DNA of 64,000 nt. It comes from Chthoniobacter flavus Ellin428. GTDB taxonomy: Bacteria; Verrucomicrobiota; Verrucomicrobiia; Chthoniobacterales; Chthoniobacteraceae. Positions 43,051 through 51,150 of the stretch are shown piece after piece. A program made the translations under genes and the position numbers. How positions within the stretch are numbered: the stretch's first letter is position 1; each line of letters starts with the position of its first letter. The notes beneath the pieces were generated by a model. The model saw only the letters and a list, made by a program, of their open reading frames with translations. It did not search any database and was not told where the DNA came from. The stretch covers positions 1 through 64,000 of the forward strand of contig NZ_ABVL01000006.1 of NCBI RefSeq assembly GCF_000173075.1. Reading direction: 5' to 3'.

Positions 43051-43994
43051 AAACCGAACAATTCAGCGTCGTCACCGTGACGCTCAACCCCGCCATTGAT
43101 CGCACGGTCACCATTCCGAATTTCACGGCGGGCGGGGTGAACCGCGTGGAAACGGCCCGCAATAACGCGGGAGGCAAAGGTGTGAACGTCGCCGCCATGC
43201 TCGCGGAAAGCGGGATCCGCGTGGCGGTCACGGGTTTCCTCGGCCGCGAGAACACTTCGAGCTTCGAGGAACTCTTCTCCCACCGCGGCATTGCCGACCA
43301 CTTCGTGCGCGTCGCCGGCCAGACACGCACCGGCATCAAAGTCGTCGATCCCGTTCTGCATCAGACGACAGACATCAACTTTCCCGGTGCCAGCGTTTCC
43401 GCTGCCGACCTGGCGGCATTCACCCATCGGCTCGACATGCTCCATGCGGATTGTTTCGTGCTCGCGGGCAGCCTGCCGCCAGGTGCCGATCCGGGCATTT
43501 ACCGGGAGCTGATCACCCGGCTGCGTTTGCGCGGCCCACGGATCGTGCTCGATGCAAGTGGCGAGCCTCTTGCCCTGGCCCTCGAAGCCCGGCCCAATCT
43601 CATCAAGCCAAACATTCACGAGCTCAGTGAGCTGCTCGGTCGTCCTTTGCCCGACACCGCCGCGGTCGTGGAAGCAGCTCGGGAGCTGGTTTCGCGAGGC
43701 ATCGAGACCGTCGTCGTATCCATGGGGAAGGATGGCGCCTGCTTCGTGACGGCGCGAGAGGCGGTCGTCGCACGCCCTCCACGGGTGGAGGTGCGCAGCA
43801 CGGTGGGAGCGGGAGATGCCATGGTCGCCGGCCTGGTCGCCGCGCAATTTCGCCAATGTCCGCTGGCCGACGCCGCGCGGCTGGCCACGGCCTTTTCCGT
43901 GCACGCGCTCACGCGTTTCGCCGATGGCGCCGCCGACTTTAACCGATCCATCGAAGCGCTCCTGTCCCAAGTCACCGTCAGCCTGTCCCAATGA
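43047..43994 (+). CDS. fruK: 1-phosphofructokinase, PfkB family (315 aa)
   Basis: It phosphorylates fructose-1-phosphate to fructose-1,6-bisphosphate. The sequence shows TLNPAIDRTV at the start, the glycine-rich AGGKGVNVA segment, LAGSLPPGAD and the catalytic TVGAGDAMVAG motif with its Asp base, all PfkB/LacC hallmarks. ATGA overlaps tie its start to fruB and its stop to the porin start. The long frame upstream of 43047 is an out-of-frame shadow of fruB. Confidence 0.93.
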   Translation: MKTEQFSVVTVTLNPAIDRTVTIPNFTAGGVNRVETARNNAGGKGVNVAAMLAESGIRVAVTGFLGRENTSSFEELFSHRGIADHFVRVAGQTRTGIKVVDPVLHQTTDINFPGASVSAADLAAFTHRLDMLHADCFVLAGSLPPGADPGIYRELITRLRLRGPRIVLDASGEPLALALEARPNLIKPNIHELSELLGRPLPDTAAVVEAARELVSRGIETVVVSMGKDGACFVTAREAVVARPPRVEVRSTVGAGDAMVAGLVAAQFRQCPLADAARLATAFSVHALTRFADGAADFNRSIEALLSQVTVSLSQ

Positions 43995-45330
43995 ACAAAC
44001 TCGTTCTTTCCTCGCTCCTTCTTGCCGCCCTTCCCGCAGTGGTATTCGCCGGTACGCCATCGCTGCAGGGCTCCATCCTCGATGCCAATATCCACAGCGA
44101 ACGCTGGCAGGATGGCGACTATCTTTTCGGTGACCTCGGCGGGCTCCGCAGCCGACTCGCCGGCTCGGGTGTCACTTATGACAGCTATTACGTGGCGAAT
44201 CCGGCGGGCAACGTCAGCGGCGGCAAACGACGCGGCTTTACCTACGTCGATAACTTCTATTTCGGCATCACCTTCGATCTCGAAAAGCTCTTTGCCTGGC
44301 GCGGCGCGCAATTGGCTGCCAGCGTGATCAATCGTTCGGGTGGCGGTAGCGTGACGAATGCTTACGTGGGCAGCCAGTACGACGTGCAGCAGTCCACGGA
44401 GGCCAGAATTTCTTCTTTTACAATCTCACCCTCGAACAAAAGTTCTGGGGCGATAAATGGAAGCTGAAGATCGGGCGTTTCACCGCGTCGGATGATTTCA
44501 ATACCTCGCCGATCTACGGCTTGTATATGAACAACGGCATCGACGGGAACATCCCCAACGTCCTCTTCGAAACCCAGTTCTCGGCGTATCCCTTTGCCAC
44601 GTGGGCGGAGCGATTGCGTTACCATCCCACGCCGGAGTTCAATTTGCAGTTCGGCGTGTTCCAGACTTGGGACCGCATCTTTCAGCGCAGCACCAATGGC
44701 CTCGATTGGGGAATCCGGGGCGGCGATGGGGTGATGATGCTCGCGCAGATCGGGTGGACACCGGAATTCTTCAAGAAGTCCGTGCGGGTTGCGAGTGATG
44801 GCAAATCTGCCGCCACGCCGCAGATGAAAGGGCTGCCGGGACATTACTGGATCGGCGGTTCCTATTCGCCGTGGAAGGGCTATGCGCAATTTGGCAGCAC
44901 GGAAAAGGCCTCGGGCAGCTACGGCTTCTACCTGCACGCCGACCAAATGCTGTATCAGGTCGCGCCCGGCTGTGAGCAGGGATTCACGCTCTTCTTCGAC
45001 ACCGGTTATTATCCGCAGGACAACATTTCCATCATGCCCTGGCAGTTCAATGTCGGCGCCTTCTACACCGGGCTGCTGCCGAGCCGAACGAACGACAAGA
45101 CCATCGCGGGACTGATCTACGGGGAGTTTGGTGGTGACTACGCCAGCACCATCCAGGCGTCGGGCATCGGACGGCCGGAACACGAAGCGGTCCTCGAATT
45201 TGGGTATCGCATCCAGTTTACGAAATTCGCCTATCTCCAGCCGGATTTGCAGTACGTCTCTCACCCCTCCGGTACCGGGCGCATTCCCGATGCCGTCGTC
45301 GTGGGCGCGCAGTTGGGCTTGTCGTTTTGA
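43991..45330 (+). pseudogene. Carbohydrate-selective porin OprB family, single frameshift
   Basis: A signal peptide (residues 1-20), a Tyr-rich beta-barrel and the closing QLGLSF fit OprB-type sugar porins, which would admit fructose across the outer membrane. One base is missing near 44397-44402 (probably GGG read as GG). The first frame then stops at 44467 while the second continues in the correct protein sense (NFFFYNLTLEQKFWGD onward) to 45330. The ATGA link to fruK marks it as the operon's fourth gene. Decay or assembly error are both possible. Confidence 0.8.
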
Positions 45331-45335
45331 TCCGT

Positions 45336-46055
45336 ATGCGAACCATGAGGCCTGTGAATACCCGCATCTTTCTCATTCGTCATGGAGCGACCGTCCTTAC
45401 GGCCGAGGACCGGTTTGCCGGCGCCACCGATGTGCCTTTGTCCGACGAAGGTCGCGAACAGGCGCGCCGGCTTGGGGCGCGGCTGAGCGGCGAAAAAGTC
45501 GCCGCCGTCTATGCCTCCACCTTGGGACGAACGATAGAGACCGCGCGCCTCGTTTCCGAACCGCATGGCCTTGAGGTGCAGCCGCGCGAGGGCCTGCGCG
45601 AAATTTCGCACGGCCACTGGGAACAGATGACGCGGCGCGAGGTGGACGAGAAATACCCGGAGGAATCAGCGGCGTGGGAAGCGGATCCCTACACGTTCGC
45701 ACCCGTGGGCGGTGAGAGCGGTCTGGCCGTGACCGCACGTGCGCTGCCGGCGTTGCTGGAGATCGTGCGTTCGCATCAGGGCGAGCAAGTGATGGTGGTG
45801 TCGCACAAGGCGACCATTCGGTTGCTCCTGAGTTCGTTGCTCGGCTTCGATCCGCGCCGTTATCGCGATAATCTCGACCAGAATCCCGCGGCGCTGAACA
45901 TCGTCGATTTCAAGGGCGCTATCCGCGCGCGGCTCACGCTCTTCAACGACACGTCGCACTATATGGATGCCGGCTTGGCGATCCCCGCCGTGCCCACCGC
46001 GCGTCTTTCGAAGTGGTGGCACAATCCTCCGGTGCCGAAGAGGGGGGATTTGTAA
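45336..46055 (+). CDS. Histidine phosphatase family protein (239 aa)
   Basis: This is a phosphoglycerate-mutase-like phosphatase. The phospho-acceptor motif is LIRHGAT near residue 15, and the second catalytic histidine is in VVSHKATIRLL. REGLREISHGHWE supplies further conserved residues. ATG at 45336 is six bases after the porin stop; an ATG nine bases later is also possible. As the last gene of the fructose operon it may dephosphorylate a sugar phosphate, but the family is broad. Confidence 0.85.
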   Translation: MRTMRPVNTRIFLIRHGATVLTAEDRFAGATDVPLSDEGREQARRLGARLSGEKVAAVYASTLGRTIETARLVSEPHGLEVQPREGLREISHGHWEQMTRREVDEKYPEESAAWEADPYTFAPVGGESGLAVTARALPALLEIVRSHQGEQVMVVSHKATIRLLLSSLLGFDPRRYRDNLDQNPAALNIVDFKGAIRARLTLFNDTSHYMDAGLAIPAVPTARLSKWWHNPPVPKRGDL

Positions 46056-46108
46056 AAATCGCCGGCTTGACTGTAACTAACCATTTTAGCACCCTAACGC
46101 CCACGCTA

Positions 46109-46264
46109 ATGACTCCATCCCTTTCCATCACGCATCCGCTTCCGGCCTATATTGGCTGGCAGGCTTGCTTTGCGCGCGTGGAAATGTTCGTCCCGGTGTT
46201 TGTTCACCTCGCCAAAGTCAACCGCCAGCGCCCCACGCAGGGTTGTTATTCGATGACTGATTAG
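46109..46264 (+). CDS. Possible small protein or leader peptide (51 aa)
   Basis: This short frame (MTPSLSITHPLP...) ends 27 bases before a strong intrinsic terminator and 82 bases before the MFS gene. A TTGACT element at 46067 could be a -35 box, but no good -10 box is visible. The peptide has one moderately hydrophobic stretch (MFVPVFVHLA) and no recognised family. The transcript could instead be a small RNA or a regulatory leader. Confidence 0.35.
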   Translation: MTPSLSITHPLPAYIGWQACFARVEMFVPVFVHLAKVNRQRPTQGCYSMTD

Positions 46265-46291
46265 TTTCCAAACTCCAGACCGCCGAATCCC

Positions 46292-46326
46292 AACCCTGCT
46301 CACCGAAAGGTGGCAGGGTTTTTTGT
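46292..46326 (+). terminator. Intrinsic terminator before MFS gene
   Basis: AACCCTGC pairs with GCAGGGTT around an inner CACC-GAAA-GGTG tetraloop stem with one bulged T, followed at once by TTTTTTG. It is the cleanest plus-strand terminator in the window and lies only about 20 bases upstream of the transporter start, so read-through control of that gene is possible. Confidence 0.85.
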
Positions 46327-46346
46327 TTTCGCGGTCGACCCGCCCT

Positions 46347-47615
46347 ATGAGTACACCCGCCCAACCCTCATCCCTGATCAGCGACCTGCGCGCTTTGCCG
46401 CGGTCGTTCTGGGTGCTTTTTGCCGGCACGTTCATCAACCGCTTCGGCACTTTTGTGTGGCCGTTCCTCACGATCTACCTCACGCGCCAGGGGCATACCC
46501 TGGCCGAAGCCGCCTGGGCGATCAGTGGCTTTGGTGGCGGGGCAATCTTTGGCAGCGCGGCGGGCGGTTGGCTGGCCGATCACATCGGGCGGCGCAATAC
46601 CATCGTGCTCGGAACCTTCACCACGGCGGCTGGGGTGATGCTGCTCTACACCGCGACCTCTCTGCCGGCGATCATCGTTTGCACGGCACTCGTTGGGTCC
46701 ACCAACGGCACCTATCATCCAGCGGCCAGCGCCTTGATCGTGGATGTGGTGCCGAATGCTTTGCGCGTCCGCGCCTATTCCGCCTTTCGACTCGCGGCCA
46801 ACGCGGGCTTTGCCTGCGGCGCGTCGGTCGGCGGATTGCTGGCCACTCATTCCCTGTTCTGGCTCTTCGCCGGCGACTCGTTGACCACCGCCTTCTATGG
46901 CCTCATCGCGATCTTCTGGCTGCCCCACGGCTTGCGCGGCCAGACGAAGAACGCACCGTGGGGCGATGCCTTTGTTTCGCTCAAGCGCAACCACGCTTTC
47001 CAGGGGCTGTGGGTCGCGGCTTTTTGCTCGGCGATGGTTTTCTCGCAGTTCGGCTCGACTTACTCGCTGCACATCCTGCGCTTGGGGTTGACCCTCGATG
47101 TGCTCGGCTTTCACCTCGCGCCGGAGACCGTCTACGGTCTTCTCATCGCCTGGAATGGCGTGCTCGTCGTCTTCGCGGAATTGCCGCTCACGTCGCTCAC
47201 CCTACGCTTCGACGCGCGGCGGGTGATGGCGGCCGGCTATGTGTTGATCGGACTCGGTTTTGGACTCAACGCGTGGTGCGGCAGTGTGCCGACGCTATTG
47301 GTGGCGATGACGATTTTCACCATTGGCGAGATGATCAGCTCGCCCACGGCGAGCGCCTCGGTCGCCCGTCTCGCCCCGGAGCGGTTGCGTGGCCGATACA
47401 TGGGCATGCTGGCTCTGGCGTGGAATGGCGCTGGGGTCCTCGGCCCACAATTCGGCTTCCGCTCCTTTGGTCTCGATCCGCGCTTTGTTTGGTTCGGCTG
47501 TGCACTCCTCGGGCTCATGGCCGCGGCGACGACATTGCGTTTCGGCAGATCGGGAGCGCTCCTCGAAAACGAACCGGCTCGCGAGCCTGAGCCGGAGCCC
47601 GCCGGCGTGCCGTGA
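46347..47615 (+). CDS. MFS transporter (422 aa)
   Basis: Twelve membrane helices with the loop motif GGWLADHIGRRNT between helices 2 and 3 identify a major-facilitator transporter, closest in style to MdtH/DHA1 exporters. The C-terminus is Glu/Pro-rich. ATG at 46347 follows directly after the terminator hairpin. The next 160 bases contain copy 3 of the palindromic element. The substrate is unknown. Confidence 0.87.
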   Translation: MSTPAQPSSLISDLRALPRSFWVLFAGTFINRFGTFVWPFLTIYLTRQGHTLAEAAWAISGFGGGAIFGSAAGGWLADHIGRRNTIVLGTFTTAAGVMLLYTATSLPAIIVCTALVGSTNGTYHPAASALIVDVVPNALRVRAYSAFRLAANAGFACGASVGGLLATHSLFWLFAGDSLTTAFYGLIAIFWLPHGLRGQTKNAPWGDAFVSLKRNHAFQGLWVAAFCSAMVFSQFGSTYSLHILRLGLTLDVLGFHLAPETVYGLLIAWNGVLVVFAELPLTSLTLRFDARRVMAAGYVLIGLGFGLNAWCGSVPTLLVAMTIFTIGEMISSPTASASVARLAPERLRGRYMGMLALAWNGAGVLGPQFGFRSFGLDPRFVWFGCALLGLMAAATTLRFGRSGALLENEPAREPEPEPAGVP

Positions 47616-47627
47616 CGCCAGCGGCAT

Positions 47628-47786
47628 CGAGAGGATGTACCGAAGTTCAATGTGAGCGTAGGGAGGACCACGGATTACGCGGATTGCACGGATTACAGAA
47701 ATCCGCGTCGCTCGTCGCATCCGTGAAATCCGCGTAATCCGTGGTCAAAAACTCCTTTTGTCCGACTTCTGGTCCACCCTCTTACA
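47628..47786. repeat. Palindromic element with terminal inverted repeats, copy 3 of 3
   Basis: Ends resemble GAGAGGATGTACCGAAG and its inverse, and the inner arms are CGGATTACG-type words. Its right end contains the stop codon of the convergent minus-strand gene (TAA at 47782-47784), so the element supplies the end of that gene. See the other copies at 9559-9716 and 28047-28207. Confidence 0.75.
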
Positions 47787-48243
47787 ACTCGTCGAGCGCT
47801 TCGAGCCTTTCGGTGGTGTAGGGGTTCGGCGGCAGCGTCGCGACCTTCTCCGCGAGCGCCTCCAGCTTGGCCCGGTAGACCGCCTGTTCCTCTTCGGAGA
47901 GAACGGGATAGGCGTCGAATAGCAAACAGAACGCGTGGACCCAACTCGGCAGCGCGCGCTGGGCTTCGCCCTGGATTTCCAATGTCTCCGCATCCTGGAT
48001 GAGCAGTTCCGCCAGGATCACCGCGCGGACATAGCGGTTGGCGCCGGCGGTGGACAGATGCTCGGCGATTCCATTGGGCGAGAGGCCTTTCACCGTTTCG
48101 AGCGGCAGCCCGACATTCTCCAGACACAACGCCTGCAAATCCTGGCGCGCCTCCTGAATTTCACCTCTGCGTCGCTTGGCAATGAGCGCGGCCAGCATGG
48201 CCGCCGCCTGCTCGATGAGACGCATGATATAGTCCTGAGGCAT
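47782..48243 (-). CDS. DUF6483-like helical protein (153 aa)
   Basis: The start MPQDYIMRLIEQAAAMLAALIAKRRRGE resembles DUF6483 proteins, helical cytosolic proteins of unknown function, and the rest is helical with a TPR-like feel. ATG at 48243 is favoured by this match. The last codons and the stop lie inside the terminal repeat of the palindromic element, so its C-terminus may have been altered by insertion. Confidence 0.55.
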   Translation of the reverse strand: MPQDYIMRLIEQAAAMLAALIAKRRRGEIQEARQDLQALCLENVGLPLETVKGLSPNGIAEHLSTAGANRYVRAVILAELLIQDAETLEIQGEAQRALPSWVHAFCLLFDAYPVLSEEEQAVYRAKLEALAEKVATLPPNPYTTERLEALDEL

Positions 48244-48314
48244 GCGACAATGGTGGCGTATCCCGGTGACACCTTTCAACCGACATTGTTCGGGAACAGG
48301 CTTTCGAACCAGAA

Positions 48315-48491
48315 CTGGAGGGCACCGCTCCGTCGGTGCCGGGTGTTGTCACGGCCAAGGAAGCGACGGAGCGCTTCCCTCCAGCGCTTGCGCGAAGGGA
48401 TCGCATCTAAGCATCGACGGAGGCTCGCCCAAGGAGCTGCCGCCACTTGTCCCGTATGCCACCGCCTCGGCGGTGACCCTCCAAGCGTCTG
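48315..48491. repeat. REP cluster (family 2) downstream of second RAYT
   Basis: An inverted pair at 48315-48340 and 48359-48384 (CTGGAGGGCACCGCTCCGTC and complement) is followed by an ACGGAGGCTCGCCCAAGGA...GGTGACCCTCCA unit ending about 48485. The matching cluster lies on the other side of the transposase gene. Confidence 0.8.
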
Positions 48492-48508
48492 GCGGGAACA
48501 CCCGTCAA

Positions 48509-48973
48509 TTACCAGCGGAGTTCGTTCAGTTCGCCGGAGAAAGGCCAGTCTTCCGGAGATGTCACCAATCCTGCGCGGACGGGATTCTGGAGCGTGTATT
48601 CCCATTTCTCATCGTAATGCGCCACGTCACGCAGTTGGGTGTCCCAGAAGTTCAGTTGCCAAATTGGCTGTTCGTTGGGACGCGGCCAGCGGCGTGATGC
48701 CAGGTTTTTCCAGTAGCGGACCCAGTGCTTGAGAGCGGGAGGTGATAGTTCTGCCGGCGCGCAGAAGAGATGCACATGATCTGGCATCACGACGTAACGG
48801 CCAACAAGCCATCCTCTTGCCATCTGCCAGGAGTCGACGAGAAGGTTCTGGATCTCCGTGGCAGCAAGGATGCGTTTGCGGCCCTGAGTGCAAACCGTGA
48901 GATAGATAATGATCGGCGTGTTGCCACGCTCGATCGGCCCCGGATGCGCCGGATGTTTCCGCTCCTTCCACAT
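48509..48973 (-). CDS. REP-associated tyrosine transposase, RAYT, second copy (154 aa)
   Basis: The HUH motif is His66-x-His68 in MPDHVHLF. The RAYT C-terminus (YDEKWEYTLQNPVRAGLV, then WPFSGELNELRW) closely follows the first RAYT at 24054-24509. ATG at 48973 (MWKERKHP) was chosen because the upstream frame reads through REP sequence. REP family 2 clusters lie on both sides. The two transposases share layout but differ through much of the sequence, fitting their different REPs. Confidence 0.88.
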   Translation of the reverse strand: MWKERKHPAHPGPIERGNTPIIIYLTVCTQGRKRILAATEIQNLLVDSWQMARGWLVGRYVVMPDHVHLFCAPAELSPPALKHWVRYWKNLASRRWPRPNEQPIWQLNFWDTQLRDVAHYDEKWEYTLQNPVRAGLVTSPEDWPFSGELNELRW

Positions 48974-49020
48974 GCAGGCGTAGCTTATCGAAACGGCACA
49001 GCCGTAGTAAAGCCGGGCTT

Positions 49021-49268
49021 TGGAGGGAAGCGCTCCGTCGCTTCCTTGGTCACGGCAACACCCGGCACCGACGGAGCGGTGCCCTCCAGGCGTCAGGCAG
49101 GAACGCACGTGAATGGGCTGCGAAAGCGCATTGGTTTTCGAAGGGGAATTGGAGGGAAGCGCTTCGTCGCTTCCTTGGTCACGGCAACACTCGACACCGA
49201 CGGAGGCTCGCCCAAGGACCCGCCGCCACTTGTCCCGTACGCCACCGCCTCGGCGGTGGCCCTCCAGG
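49021..49268. repeat. REP cluster (family 2) upstream of second RAYT
   Basis: Two units are present. The first, 49021-49089, has GGAGGGAAGCGCTCCGTCGC facing CGACGGAGCGGTGCCCTCC. The second, 49150-49268, adds the GGCTCGCCCAAGGA segment also seen at 26821-26840 and 48419-48435. The 358-base spacer 48974-49331 is mostly these repeats. Confidence 0.8.
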
Positions 49269-49331
49269 CGTCAGCCAAAACGCGCGTGAATTTTCAGCGG
49301 AACCCACCGCCTTCGCGATGGGATCCCCCTG

Positions 49332-50447
49332 TTACGCCGGGGTGTGCGTGAACTTCCGCACGCGGCCGTAGGGGACCCACTCGAGCACGTAGAGGTTGCC
49401 TTTGCTGTCCACGCACATGGCGTGCGGGGCGGCGAATTTGTCTTTCTGCCCGGTCTGGAATTCGTCCTTTTTCACGCCTTTGCCGTCGCCGAGACGGGCG
49501 ACGCAATTGTCATCCTTGTCGAGGATGGCGACGAGACCGCCAAGGTCCGGGATGTAGATGTGGCCGTCGTGCTGGTAGAAGCAGCAGGGGTTGCGCGCGA
49601 AATCACCGGCGATGGTGCGCTTGTAATTCAGATCCAGGTCGTAGACTTCGTAGCGGCCGTTGGCGCGGTCGGCGATGTAGATTTCGGGTTCGCTCTTGAG
49701 CGTATTCACCCACACGCCGTGGCAGGTGTTGAAGGTACCGTGCGGGGCGTCCTTGCCCTTCGGCGCGTCCTTGGGGGCGCGTCCACCGATGGTCTTGAGG
49801 TGCTTAAAGTTCTTGTCGAAGCGGCTGACGATCTGGCTGCCGTAACCGTCGACGGTGTAGATGTCGCCATTCGGCGCGACGGCCACGTCGGTTGGATTCG
49901 TCCAGGTGAATTTCTGGTGCGTAGCGTCCTCGGTTTCCACGTTGCCAATCGTGTAGAGCACTTTGCCCTTGAGATCGGTCTTGTAGATGCGCTTGCCGAG
50001 GTTGGGCTGTCCCGCGGCGTCCTTGGCCACGTTTTCGGTAAAATAGAGAAACTCGCCGGCGGGTTCCTTGCTCCAATACACGCAGTGCGCGGTGGCTTTC
50101 ACCTGCTCGGGATCGTAGCCGTTGCCGAAATCCTTGCTCCACGTCTCCTCGAGCTTCCCATCGGTGCCGAAGACGGCAACGCACGGACTCGTGGAGCGAG
50201 AGGTGACGTAGACGCGGTCCTTCGCGTCGACGACGATGCCGCAGCCGAAGCCCCAGCTCATGCCCTCGGGGAGTTGGCCCCAGCTTTCATCGAGCGTGTA
50301 GGTCCACTTGCCTTCGCCGATTTTCACCGGGGCGGAGGATTCGGCGGAAGCGAAGCGCGGAGCCACCAGGGCGGCCGCGGAAGCCGCGCTCATTTTCAGA
50401 AAGTCACGACGGCCAAGACGACGGGGGAAGAGATATTCGGAGTTCAT
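49332..50447 (-). CDS. Tat-exported NHL-repeat protein (371 aa)
   Basis: A twin-arginine signal (GRRDFLKMSAASAAALVAP) precedes a six-bladed NHL-type propeller. Blades include NPTDVAVAPNGDIYTVDGYGSQIVSRFDKNFKHLKTIG and APHAMCVDSKGNLYVLEW. The fold is like that of peptidyl-glycine alpha-amidating lyase and many exported binding proteins; the metal and substrate residues cannot be judged here. The start ATG gives the export signal. Confidence 0.85.
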   Translation of the reverse strand: MNSEYLFPRRLGRRDFLKMSAASAAALVAPRFASAESSAPVKIGEGKWTYTLDESWGQLPEGMSWGFGCGIVVDAKDRVYVTSRSTSPCVAVFGTDGKLEETWSKDFGNGYDPEQVKATAHCVYWSKEPAGEFLYFTENVAKDAAGQPNLGKRIYKTDLKGKVLYTIGNVETEDATHQKFTWTNPTDVAVAPNGDIYTVDGYGSQIVSRFDKNFKHLKTIGGRAPKDAPKGKDAPHGTFNTCHGVWVNTLKSEPEIYIADRANGRYEVYDLDLNYKRTIAGDFARNPCCFYQHDGHIYIPDLGGLVAILDKDDNCVARLGDGKGVKKDEFQTGQKDKFAAPHAMCVDSKGNLYVLEWVPYGRVRKFTHTPA

Positions 50448-50473
50448 GGAGGGATGGTTTGGTGAGGTGGAGG

Positions 50474-50562
50474 TTCTTAATCTTACTCTTAATCCTAATC
50501 TTACTCCTCAGGTTCACCCACACAGTGGGGATTAAGAGTAAGATTAAGATTACGATTAAGAA
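50474..50562. repeat. Palindrome with TTAATC-word arms, locus 2
   Basis: The left arm (50474-50507) is CTTAATCTTACTCTTAATCC-like and the right arm (50527-50562) is GATTAAGAGTAAGATTAAG-like. The word is the same as at 30923-31010, 19.5 kb away. It lies just upstream of the NHL gene and downstream of the DUF5069-like gene terminator on the minus strand. Confidence 0.75.
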
Positions 50563-50597
50563 AAAAAGAGCCGGCGGAGAATTCACCCCGCCGGCTC
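50561..50597 (-). terminator. Intrinsic terminator after DUF5069-like gene
   Basis: On the minus strand GAGCCGGCGG pairs perfectly with CCGCCGGCTC and is followed at once by seven T residues. It lies 35 bases after the minus-strand stop at 50632. Confidence 0.88.
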
Positions 50598-50631
50598 GCA
50601 AATGTTAGCTGTCCGCTGCCGGACGGGTGAA

Positions 50632-51066
50632 TTACTTCAGGACGGCCTGATGGAACTCGTACCAGTCGTCGAGGTTGTTCAGGTTCACGGCGTCCTTCGG
50701 TGAACCGTCGGGCAGGCCGTTCGCGCTCAGGATGCCCTGGCGGGTTCCGTCGTCGTGAATGTAGCCGGTGACGGCGGCGTTGTGCTTGGCGATGGCGTCG
50801 GCGTTGACGCTCTTGCCATTCTGCTTCACCCAAGCTTCGAACTGCGGATAGGTGGGCTTGTTGCTCTTGACGAAGGCCTTGATGGCGGCTTCGTCGACGC
50901 CGAGGGCGTTGAGGGTCATGGCGTCATAGCCTTTGCCGCAGCCGGGATAGCCCGCGGCGAGCTGGCCGGTGGCTTCGAGGGACAGCTTCTGCCAGAGGCG
51001 GGGCAGGTGGAGGACTCCGAGCGGGCCGGCGGTGCCGGAGCTGATGAGAGGAACGTAAGTGCTCAT
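50632..51066 (-). CDS. DUF5069-like protein (144 aa)
   Basis: The N-terminal PLGVLHLPRLWQKLSLEATG and the middle YDAMTLNALGVDEAAIKAFVKS resemble DUF5069 proteins, which occur widely in Verrucomicrobia and Planctomycetes as small cytosolic proteins of unknown role. It is co-directional with, and 84 bases downstream of, the HIBADH-like gene, with a hairpin between. A strong terminator follows it, so the pair form a transcription unit. Confidence 0.65.
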   Translation of the reverse strand: MSTYVPLISSGTAGPLGVLHLPRLWQKLSLEATGQLAAGYPGCGKGYDAMTLNALGVDEAAIKAFVKSNKPTYPQFEAWVKQNGKSVNADAIAKHNAAVTGYIHDDGTRQGILSANGLPDGSPKDAVNLNNLDDWYEFHQAVLK

Positions 51067-51099
51067 GATGAACTAATAGGTTTGTTGGTTTGGTTTATT

Positions 51100-51138
51100 C
51101 GCCGAGTCTGAGCCGCTTCATGCGGCGCGGACTCGGCG
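51100..51138 (-). other. Intercistronic hairpin
   Basis: CGCCGAGTC and GACTCGGCG form a nine-pair outer stem, with an inner GCCGC/GCGGC stem. It is just after the HIBADH-like gene and before the DUF5069-like gene on the minus strand. There is no T-run, so it is more likely an mRNA-stability or attenuation element than a terminator. Confidence 0.55.
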
Positions 51139-51150
51139 GAAAGTTTGAAA

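Noticed and set aside
46310..47590. 426-codon frame overlapping the MFS gene
   Set aside because: It is Arg/His-rich with no membrane helices, while the other frame gives twelve clean helices.
9559..47786. CRISPR array as an explanation for the short repeats
   Set aside because: There are no regular spacers; the words are tandem and form inverted arms, and no cas gene is present.
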